From: Flammeovirgaceae bacterium
GTDB taxonomy: Bacteria; Bacteroidota; Bacteroidia; Cytophagales; Cyclobacteriaceae
Assembly: GCA_021298355.1 (NCBI GenBank)
Contig: JAJTEH010000005.1
Location: 62,001 to 126,000 of the forward strand
Direction: 5' to 3'
Length of the DNA: 64,000 nucleotides
This document shows positions 1-6,759 of the stretch, piece after piece. The position numbers and the translations under genes were made by a program. The notes beneath the pieces are model-generated. The model was not told the origin of the DNA and did no database searches. It was given only the letters and a program-made list of their open reading frames with translations. The first letter of the stretch is position 1; each line of letters begins with the position of its first letter.

Positions 1-210
1 ATAAAAGGAGCCATACAATCGGCAAGAAAACGCTCGAATATGAAAGCCGGCCAACCTTCGGTTGCTATTTTACGAACGGCTATTACTTTATTTTTGGTCA
101 TTCAACTTTGGGCTTATTTGCACTATGGTTCGGTGGCCTTGTATGGCATGTTGCTTTTAGTGCCTGCCTATTTATTTATGAAACTAAGAAGTTTCGGTAC
201 TAAAAAATAA
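1..210 (+). CDS. C-terminal end of an unidentified membrane protein (partial)
   Basis: Frame 1 is open from the first base and gives 69 residues before TAA at 208-210, so the gene begins left of the window. The visible part has a basic stretch (SARKRSNMKAGQP), then two hydrophobic segments of membrane-span length separated by YLHYGS, and a basic tail ending RSFGTKK. This suits the last two helices of a polytopic inner-membrane protein. I do not recognise the family; a prenyltransferase-like membrane enzyme is possible but unsupported. The stop lies one base before the mutL start, so the two genes are probably cotranscribed. Confidence 0.6.
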   Translation: MKGAIQSARKRSNMKAGQPSVAILRTAITLFLVIQLWAYLHYGSVALYGMLLLVPAYLFMKLRSFGTKK

Positions 211-211
211 G

Positions 212-2014
212 ATGGATATTATTCGATTGCTTCCTGATGCTATTGCCAACCAGATTGCGGCCGGTGAAGTGGTGCAAAGGCCTGCTTCTGCTGTAAAGGA
301 ATTAATGGAAAATGCTGTAGATGCAGGAGCCACAAAAATTCAACTAATTATTAAAGATGCAGGCAAAGCACTTATTCAGGTAATTGATAATGGCAAAGGC
401 ATGAGCACAACCGATGCACGCATGAGTTTGGAAAGACATGCCACATCTAAAATTGAAAAAGCAGAAGATTTGTTTGCCCTACGAACCATGGGTTTTAGAG
501 GCGAAGCGTTGGCATCGTTAGCTGCTGTGGCCCAGTTAGAAATGAAAACACGTTTAACCGATGATGAACTCGGCACGTATTTGATGGTGGAAGCATCGGA
601 GGTAAAAAAACAAGAACCCATTGCTTGCGAAAAAGGAACGAGCATAGCCATTAAAAATCTTTTCTATAATATTCCGGCACGCAGAAATTTTTTGAAATCC
701 AACTCGGTTGAGTATCGGCATATTGTAGATGAGTTTTTTCGCCTGGCATTGGCGAATCCGTCCATTCATTTTATCCTCATCAACCACGATGATATCGAGT
801 TTGATTTACCTACATCGAAATTGAGCCAACGCATTGTGCAGTTGTTTGGCAAAAGTTATACATCGGCTCTATTACCATGCGATGCGGCTACACCCTATGT
901 AAAAATTACAGGGTACACCGGAACGCCCGAAGCCGCACGCAAAACGAGAGGCGAACAATTCTTTTTTGCCAACAACCGTTTCATCCGCAGTAATTATTTG
1001 CATCATGCAGTGCAAAGTGCGTACGAAGGATTGTTGGCCGATGGAAATTTTCCTTTCTATGTTTTGTTTATCGAAATCGATCCGAAAAATATTGATGTTA
1101 ATGTTCATCCTACCAAAACAGAAATAAAGTTTGATGATGAACGTGCCGTGTATGGCATTATTCAGGCTGCCGTGCGCGAAGCTTTAGGAAAAAGTAATTT
1201 AAGGCCATCCATCGATTTTAATGACGATGCTAACCTGGTGAACAAACTCAGTCAACAAAAAGATAACACCATTTATTACGAAGAACGATACAACACACTT
1301 ACTCAACGCAACAACCTCGAAAACTGGAGTAAGTTAGTAGAAGGAGAATGGTTAGGAAGAGTTAGCCAACAAGAAGAAACAATCAATCAACAACTTTTTG
1401 CACAGCAAGAAACTAATTTTACAGCTACGCCAACGCACGAATTTGAAACACACACTACTGTATTTCAAATTGCCAATCAGTATGTGGCACAAACGGTAAA
1501 AAACGGGTTGATGCTCATCAACCAACAAGCTGCGCACCAGCGCATTTTGTACGAAAGATTTTTGCAACAGTTAAAAGCCAAATCAGGCGAAAGTCAGCAA
1601 ATACTTTTTCCGGAAACATTATCCTTACCTGCTACCGATTTTGTTTTGGTTACGGAGATGGAGCAAGAGTTGGCGGCATTGGGTTTTAAGTTTACTTTCT
1701 TTTCGAACAATACGTTGGCTATTACCGGAACTCCGGCCGGCCTTGCTACGGGTAAGGAAAAAACCTTGTTGGATGGGTTAATCGAACAGTTTAAGTGGAA
1801 CCAAAGCGAGCTGGCCTTACCGATTCACGAAAATTTAGCTCGTTCACTGGCAAAAAGAGCCGGAATTAAGGCCGGACAAAAACTTATGCCCGAAGAATTG
1901 CGTTCTTTGATAGATTCTCTGATGGCCTGTAAAATTCCGCAACACAGCCCCGAAGGAGAGTTAACATTTTTTATTTTTGATGTGCCCAAAATAGAAACCT
2001 ACTTTAAACGATAA
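212..2014 (+). CDS. mutL: DNA mismatch repair protein MutL
   Basis: This is the mismatch-repair GHKL ATPase that couples MutS recognition to strand excision. The N-terminal ATPase is intact: the Mg-binding N box ELMENAVDAG is near residues 30-39, DNGKG near 59-63 and GFRGEAL near 94-100. A variable linker (about 330-420) leads to a C-terminal dimerisation domain. At residues 437-448 the place of the MutL endonuclease motif DQHA(x)2E(x)4E is taken by NQQAAHQRILYE, with Asp, His and the first Glu all replaced. The near-terminal segment CKIPQHSPEGE is also unlike CPHGRP. The length (600 aa) is normal. The start ATG lies one base after the preceding stop and no Shine-Dalgarno sequence is seen. 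Confidence 0.97.
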   Translation: MDIIRLLPDAIANQIAAGEVVQRPASAVKELMENAVDAGATKIQLIIKDAGKALIQVIDNGKGMSTTDARMSLERHATSKIEKAEDLFALRTMGFRGEALASLAAVAQLEMKTRLTDDELGTYLMVEASEVKKQEPIACEKGTSIAIKNLFYNIPARRNFLKSNSVEYRHIVDEFFRLALANPSIHFILINHDDIEFDLPTSKLSQRIVQLFGKSYTSALLPCDAATPYVKITGYTGTPEAARKTRGEQFFFANNRFIRSNYLHHAVQSAYEGLLADGNFPFYVLFIEIDPKNIDVNVHPTKTEIKFDDERAVYGIIQAAVREALGKSNLRPSIDFNDDANLVNKLSQQKDNTIYYEERYNTLTQRNNLENWSKLVEGEWLGRVSQQEETINQQLFAQQETNFTATPTHEFETHTTVFQIANQYVAQTVKNGLMLINQQAAHQRILYERFLQQLKAKSGESQQILFPETLSLPATDFVLVTEMEQELAALGFKFTFFSNNTLAITGTPAGLATGKEKTLLDGLIEQFKWNQSELALPIHENLARSLAKRAGIKAGQKLMPEELRSLIDSLMACKIPQHSPEGELTFFIFDVPKIETYFKR

Positions 2015-2034
2015 GCCAAAAGTTTAATTTTTAT

Positions 2035-2664
2035 ATGCTTCAACTCACTCCTGTAGTCCGCAATATTATCATCGTAAACGTAATTGTTTTTTTTCTTCAA
2101 CTATTTTTTGGTGGAGTTAATGGACCATTAACAAGGCTTTTATCTCTGTGGAATGTTGGAACTGAGGGATTTGAACCCTATCAACTTTTTACGTACATGT
2201 TTGCCCATAGTTCATTTGGACATATTTTCTTTAACATGCTTATTCTTGCTTTTGCAGGTCCGATTTTAGAAAACTATTGGGGACAAAACAGATTTTTACT
2301 GTTCTATCTTGTAACAGGAATTGGCGCTGGTGTTTTTAATATGGGTATCGATTATTTCTTCTTAAATGGGCAATCGTTCGGCTATATGCTTGGCGCTTCT
2401 GGTGCTGTGTATGGTGTGTTGATGGGGTTCGGAATAATATTTCCGAATATGGAGCTTTTATTACTTTTTGTAATTCCTATTAAAGCGAAGTATTTAGTTT
2501 TTATTCTTGGTGCATTAGCTATATACAATTCTTATAGTAATGCCATTGGAATTGGAGGACCGGGTGATAATGTAGCTCATTTAGCTCATTTAGGCGGAAT
2601 GATCTTCGCATTTATCATGATTCAAATTTGGAAAAAGCAAGGAGGAAGAGGAGGATATTTTTAA
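2035..2664 (+). CDS. Rhomboid family intramembrane serine protease (first of a tandem pair)
   Basis: A compact polytopic membrane protein (209 aa) of the rhomboid family, which cleaves transmembrane substrates with a Ser-His dyad inside the membrane. The first-loop motif FAHSSFGHIFFNM, the catalytic serine in GASGAVYG (near residue 122) and the late-helix histidine in AHLAHLGG (near residue 185) are all present. The protein ends in a short basic glycine-rich tail. It follows mutL by 20 bases and precedes a second rhomboid by 30 bases on the same strand. Substrates cannot be told from sequence. Confidence 0.93.
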   Translation: MLQLTPVVRNIIIVNVIVFFLQLFFGGVNGPLTRLLSLWNVGTEGFEPYQLFTYMFAHSSFGHIFFNMLILAFAGPILENYWGQNRFLLFYLVTGIGAGVFNMGIDYFFLNGQSFGYMLGASGAVYGVLMGFGIIFPNMELLLLFVIPIKAKYLVFILGALAIYNSYSNAIGIGGPGDNVAHLAHLGGMIFAFIMIQIWKKQGGRGGYF

Positions 2665-2694
2665 TAACTTGAAATAAATTTATTTAGCAGGAGG

Positions 2695-3585
2695 ATGTTC
2701 GAAGAGTTTAAAAACGCATTTCAGAAAAGAAACAACGCCCATTCGCAGTTGATTATCATCAACGTTGTTATCTATTTGGTTTTGTTGTTAATTTTTGTTC
2801 CAACTACAATTGGCGATGCGGAATTTATTTTCAAAGCCATTTACAATCAGTTTTCTATTCCACCTACGCTTGCAGAATTTATAACAAGACCGTGGACACT
2901 CTTCACCTATTCTTTCGCACATTCTATTACCGATATTTTTCACATTCTATTCAACATGCTGGCTTTGTATTGGTTCGGCAAATTGTTTGTAGAATATTTA
3001 GGCAGCGATAAGTTAATTGCCTTGTATGTATTGGGTGGTTTAGCAGGTGGTTTGTTATACCTGCTTATGTTTAACACCATTCCATATTTTCAAAACGCAT
3101 CCAATTTTCCGGGGATGGTGGGCGCATCGGCTGCTGTGTATGCCATCATGGTAGCAACTGCTACACTCTTACCTGATTACACGTTCTTTCTGTTGTTTCT
3201 TGGGCCTGTGCGCATAAAATACATTGTATTATTTTACATCGTTGTTTCTTTTCTTGGTTCGGTTGGCCCTAACGCTGGAGGAAACATTGCGCACTTGGGT
3301 GGCGCTTTAATTGGTTTTATTTACATGAAACAATTACAAGCCGGAGTTAATTGGGGCGGATGGATAACCGTAACACTCGATTGGTTTCGCGATTTGTTCG
3401 GGCCTAAGCAACATGTTAAAGTTACCTATAGAAAAGAAACAAAAGCATCGAGTACGGTAGGGAAAACCAAAAGCCAAATTTCGCAAGATGAAATCGATGC
3501 CATACTCGATAAAATTTCAGCTGGTGGTTACGAGAGTTTGAGCAAAGAAGAAAAAGAAAAACTCTTTAACGCTTCGAAAAAATAA
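2695..3585 (+). CDS. Rhomboid family intramembrane serine protease (second of a tandem pair)
   Basis: A 296-residue rhomboid with about six membrane segments and a cytoplasmic tail of about 65 residues. The HILFNM loop and the histidine in NIAHLGG are present, but the serine motif reads GASAAVYA, so alanine replaces the glycine that usually follows the catalytic serine. The Ser-His dyad itself is kept. The tail ends in a conserved-looking acidic helix (DEIDAILDKIS followed by SLSKEEKEKL) of the kind seen at the C terminus of many Bacteroidota rhomboids. A GGAGG string directly abuts the ATG, too close for a working Shine-Dalgarno. A strong terminator follows the gene. Confidence 0.92.
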   Translation: MFEEFKNAFQKRNNAHSQLIIINVVIYLVLLLIFVPTTIGDAEFIFKAIYNQFSIPPTLAEFITRPWTLFTYSFAHSITDIFHILFNMLALYWFGKLFVEYLGSDKLIALYVLGGLAGGLLYLLMFNTIPYFQNASNFPGMVGASAAVYAIMVATATLLPDYTFFLLFLGPVRIKYIVLFYIVVSFLGSVGPNAGGNIAHLGGALIGFIYMKQLQAGVNWGGWITVTLDWFRDLFGPKQHVKVTYRKETKASSTVGKTKSQISQDEIDAILDKISAGGYESLSKEEKEKLFNASKK

Positions 3586-3628
3586 ATTTGAATTCTTTAT
3601 CTAAATCAAGTTAAACGTATTTATCATG

Positions 3629-3665
3629 AATCAGTCCACAACTTAAGTCGTGGACTGATTTTTTT
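3629..3665 (+). terminator. Rho-independent terminator after the rhomboid pair
   Basis: A perfect 11-bp stem (AATCAGTCCAC, 3629-3639, with GTGGACTGATT, 3650-3660) has a 10-base loop and is followed by a run of seven T (3659-3665). It closes the mutL-rhomboid transcription unit. Confidence 0.9.
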
Positions 3666-3699
3666 AATAACACTATTGATAATTCCCCCTCCATCGGAG

Positions 3700-3958
3700 C
3701 TTGCCTATGCGTGTGAGTCTTTATCAATTTCAACTCCTTTGAAGATATTTTCTAATTGATTTTAATCCCATCTACATACTTATACTTAATTGATTTTCCT
3801 TCAAGCATTTCATCATAAAGTAATGTTAGTACATTAATGTGTAAACGCGCGTAGGCCCGGCCCAAACCCGAGGTGTGCGTTGGAAAGTGCGTGGAAGCAT
3901 TTTTGGGCCTTGATTTTTTTCGTACTTTTTGCATCAAGGCAAAAAGTACATAAGCCAA
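3700..3958. repeat. Intergenic repeat-like block with two competing hairpins
   Basis: This block is richer in G and C than its surroundings around 3845-3910. It carries an 11-bp stem (3922-3932 with 3939-3949, loop ATCAAG). A second, mutually exclusive 8-bp stem (GCCTTGAT 3906-3913 with ATCAAGGC 3933-3940) shares the same central segment. The minus strand has a 68-codon open frame (3958-3752) containing FALMQKVRKKSRP and THTSGLGRAYARLH. From memory, closely similar phantom peptides recur in many Bacteroidota intergenic regions, which points to a dispersed DNA repeat, not a gene. The outer boundaries are uncertain, and only one copy is in this window. Confidence 0.45.
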
Positions 3959-3991
3959 ATTCTAACTAGACCCAGAAAATTTGGAACAAAA

Positions 3992-4024
3992 ACCACAATT
4001 CTGCTTTACTATTCTAATTGTGGT
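3992..4024. other. Hairpin in the long intergenic region
   Basis: ACCACAATT (3992-4000) pairs perfectly with AATTGTGGT (4016-4024) across a 15-base loop. There is no T-run, so it is not a standard terminator. Nothing else is supported in the rest of 3960-4159, which is AT-rich. Confidence 0.4.
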
Positions 4025-4159
4025 ATATTGAATTAATCCGAATGAGTTATGTTTCTAAAACTAAAATTTTATCTATTAAAAATAAATGAAGTATTTTAAT
4101 TTTTACTGGAAGGTGTGTGCATAGAAAACTCCTTCGAAACGGGTTAGGGGTAGGCTTTT

Positions 4160-4831
4160 TTATCTCCCCATCTGAAAAAAACCATGTAATGCTTCCATAA
4201 TATCATCCGGGTTGGTGGCGTATTGCATGTCTTTATACGTAAAGTTGAACTTCGCAAGACCATCGTAATACTCATCTTCTGTTAACTCATACGCATCCAT
4301 CAAAATTTTTTTCACTTCCGGATTGGTAATCACCTGAACAAAGACTTGCGTTTTATTACTCTCTTCTATGTATCGGAATATTTTTCTTTTTTCTCTTTCT
4401 GTTTTCGAAAAATAAGTAAACGGAGATTGCGCAGCTTGAAACGGTTCCATAGGTTTGCGCGGTGCTTCCCGTGTGCGGTCTTCAATTTTTCCGGGATAAA
4501 GTCGGGTAGATTTTATCGTTAACTCTTGCAACAACTGAAAAGATTCCCGCAAGCGGATAAACAAAACATCTTCTTCGTATTGCAAAGGAAGTACAATGGT
4601 TTGATACCCCACACTACTAAATACGAGCGTATCGGCTGCGAAAGCTTTAATTTTAAAAATACCATTTTCGTTGGTTGTAGCGGTAGCCTGATTTCTTTTA
4701 TTGGTAACATGAACAAGAGGAATACCTTGCATCGTTACAGAATCTACAACAATGCCTTGGTAGTTCTTTTGCGCTAGACTCGCATTTAACAAACAACAAA
4801 GTAGCGGTATGATGAAGCGTTTCAAAAACAA
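4160..4831 (-). CDS. Secreted protein with an N-terminal carboxypeptidase-regulatory-like domain
   Basis: The N terminus is a signal peptide (KRF, a hydrophobic stretch, ASLAQ), followed by a CarboxypepD_reg-like beta domain of about 75 residues (GIVVDSVTMQGIPLVHV, then TTNENGIFKIKA and VFSSVGYQT). The C-terminal half is charged and helical and I do not recognise it. Such proteins in Bacteroidota are usually periplasmic or outer-membrane associated. There is no ATG at the start: the frame opens with TTG at 4831 or TTG at 4825. A TAAATTTG box at 4836-4829 overlaps the first TTG, favouring the second if the box is a promoter. The gene stands alone on its strand. Confidence 0.7.
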   Translation of the reverse strand: MFLKRFIIPLLCCLLNASLAQKNYQGIVVDSVTMQGIPLVHVTNKRNQATATTNENGIFKIKAFAADTLVFSSVGYQTIVLPLQYEEDVLFIRLRESFQLLQELTIKSTRLYPGKIEDRTREAPRKPMEPFQAAQSPFTYFSKTEREKRKIFRYIEESNKTQVFVQVITNPEVKKILMDAYELTEDEYYDGLAKFNFTYKDMQYATNPDDIMEALHGFFQMGR

Positions 4832-5046
4832 ATTTAAGATGGGATGATTTTACCAGTAAAAAGGTTGTATGATCTTTAACTCAAATCTACATTTTTAAAT
4901 TTTTAATAATAGCCGTGTGGCGAAAATGCTTTCGCACAAAGCCACTTGTTCTGTAAAACGAACCATTCATTCGGTAGCGTTGCTATTCATAAAGAATCGC
5001 CAAATGCTGCATCTGTTTTATAGAGTTTTGGTTGAAAATAACCGAT

Positions 5047-5490
5047 ATGAATACTCCCATCTTCACACTAGGCAAATTTTATAAAAATATTTTATCTGCG
5101 CTTTTGCTTTTTGCACTCGCGGCTTGTTCCGACAGCGATGAGCCCGCTGCCGAACAACTACCACCCACTATTAGCGGGTACGAACCTACCGGGCAGTTTA
5201 CTGGTCAACAAATCACCATTAACGGTACAAACTTTGGCACATCTGTAGAAGATGTGGAGGTAACTTTTTACGATGGAGAAGTGGCGGTAGTCAATACCGT
5301 TACAGCTACAGCTTTAACAGTAACGGTGCCAAGCAACGCTTATGTAGGGCCTGTAAATGTAAAAGTAAAAGAGCTTGAAGTAGAGGGCAGTGATTTTGAG
5401 GTGCTTACAATATGCAACATATTTGTAGGCATTGGGTTACCTCTTCAGCCTACTCCGTGTCCGCGTGTAAAGCCTTCTCAAGGTTTATAA
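5047..5490 (+). CDS. IPT/TIG-domain lipoprotein, possibly truncated
   Basis: A short secreted lipoprotein. The signal peptide ends in a lipobox-like ALAAC, after which an acidic SDSDEPAAE linker leads into one IPT/TIG immunoglobulin-like domain (PPTISGYEPTGQFTGQQITI through VKVKELEVEGSDFEV). The last 30 residues (CNIFVGIG through KPSQGL) are cysteine- and proline-containing and unlike the usual continuation, where further TIG or NHL-repeat domains follow. This may be a remnant of a longer protein. The ATG at 5047 is preferred over an in-frame TTG at 5032. The next gene also encodes a lipoprotein, 39 bases downstream. Confidence 0.65.
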   Translation: MNTPIFTLGKFYKNILSALLLFALAACSDSDEPAAEQLPPTISGYEPTGQFTGQQITINGTNFGTSVEDVEVTFYDGEVAVVNTVTATALTVTVPSNAYVGPVNVKVKELEVEGSDFEVLTICNIFVGIGLPLQPTPCPRVKPSQGL

Positions 5491-5529
5491 AAGCAATTGT
5501 ACCCATACTATTAACCCAATACAAACAAT

Positions 5530-6669
5530 ATGAATTTATTTAAGATTACGTTCACGCTTTTAGTTATCTGCCTAACGATATTTTCTTGCGATGATGAAGC
5601 CACAACAATTGAAATTACTGCAACCAATTTTACAGCCACCATTGAAGAAAACCCTACTGATGGCCAAGTACTGGGTACCGTGCAAGCCTCTGCCAATCAA
5701 GGAGAAGTTACGTTTGCTTTGAGCGAACCTGCAGATTTCGTTGGTGCTTTTGCTATTAATGCCAATACTGGTGTGCTAACCGTTGCTGAGCCTTTCTATT
5801 TTGATTTCGAAGAAAGAGAACAAGTTACGGGCACTGTACTTGTTACCAGTGGAAGTGTATCGAAAGAAGTAGAAGTGAGTATTACCCTTACGAACGTAAT
5901 TGAAATAACATTCGAAAATTCATATACAAATATGGCGGAAAACCCCTCAGCCAATGCAGTTATTTTTGGGGTTACTGCAGAAACAAGTAATGAAGGTATA
6001 ATAACCTACGAACTACGAAATGTTACACCTGCCAACGCACTTGAGCTTGGTGTGCTAGGTAGTGGCCAAACTGTGCTAAAGGTGCGTGACAATAACCTGT
6101 TTAATTTTGAGTTATACCCAACTATCATCGCGACAGTTCGTGCTAGGTCAGTGTATAACAGTCGTGATGTAGATTTTGTTGATGCAACTTTTACCATAGC
6201 GCTTACCGATGTAACTGAAACCGTTCAAGAAAGATTAGACGATGGGGAAACACCTTTGCAGATTTACAACAGTAACAATGCGCTACTGAATCAACTATAT
6301 GCAAAAACTTACGCTGGAGGAATTATTGGTGCGTTCAATACCTCAACCGGTCTTTGTTTAATACTAAGTGGTAATCAAGGGGGTAGTTATGGAGCTAATT
6401 CTGCAATTACTGCCGCCAATAATTTAGTGTTGAATGGTTTTGATGATTGGCGCCTGCCTACACTTACCGAGGCCACAAGCTTAGGTACAGCGGTAGAATC
6501 TGGCGGTGATGCCGGTAATGTATTACCAACTGGCGGTTCTTATTGGACTTCTACAGGATGTGGCGGTATTTGTGTTCACACCTTTTTCATTGGCAGTTTT
6601 GGGGTAGGAACTAGCGGTGAACCATCATCGAATCTAAACGCCCTTATGGCTGTACGTACACAGAATTAA
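5530..6669 (+). CDS. Lipoprotein with cadherin-like repeats and a C-terminal DUF1566 (Lcl-type) domain
   Basis: A 379-residue surface protein. The N terminus (KITFTLLVICLTIFSC) is a lipoprotein signal with Cys near residue 20. Two cadherin-like repeats follow (about 30-120 and 125-225), recognisable from AENP-type openings and ALTDV-type ends. The C-terminal part (about 255-379) matches DUF1566/Lcl_C: NGFDDWRLPTLTEA, then SYWTSTG and a final AVRTQN. The biochemical role of this domain is unknown; it is common in exported Bacteroidota proteins. A terminator follows, separating the gene from the sensor kinase downstream. Confidence 0.8.
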   Translation: MNLFKITFTLLVICLTIFSCDDEATTIEITATNFTATIEENPTDGQVLGTVQASANQGEVTFALSEPADFVGAFAINANTGVLTVAEPFYFDFEEREQVTGTVLVTSGSVSKEVEVSITLTNVIEITFENSYTNMAENPSANAVIFGVTAETSNEGIITYELRNVTPANALELGVLGSGQTVLKVRDNNLFNFELYPTIIATVRARSVYNSRDVDFVDATFTIALTDVTETVQERLDDGETPLQIYNSNNALLNQLYAKTYAGGIIGAFNTSTGLCLILSGNQGGSYGANSAITAANNLVLNGFDDWRLPTLTEATSLGTAVESGGDAGNVLPTGGSYWTSTGCGGICVHTFFIGSFGVGTSGEPSSNLNALMAVRTQN

Positions 6670-6697
6670 TAAGCGAATCAGTACTTGTGTGATTAGT

Positions 6698-6727
6698 AAA
6701 GGCTGCCTATAACGGTCAGCCTTTTTT
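6698..6727 (+). terminator. Rho-independent terminator after the DUF1566 lipoprotein
   Basis: AAAGGCTG (6698-6705) pairs with CAGCCTTT (6717-6724) across an 11-base loop, and the stem runs into a T-tract. It separates the lipoprotein pair from the following kinase gene. Confidence 0.8.
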
Positions 6728-6759
6728 ATATTACTTTCATTCTATATGTTTATTGTCCT

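Noticed and set aside
2689-2694. GGAGG before the second rhomboid as a Shine-Dalgarno site
   Set aside because: It directly abuts the ATG, leaving no spacer, and no other gene here uses such a site.
3752-3958. 68-codon minus-strand frame as a protein gene
   Set aside because: It lies in a hairpin-rich, repeat-like block, and the peptide has no signal, domain or conserved start; similar phantom peptides are known to me from Bacteroidota intergenic DNA. Treated as part of a repeat.
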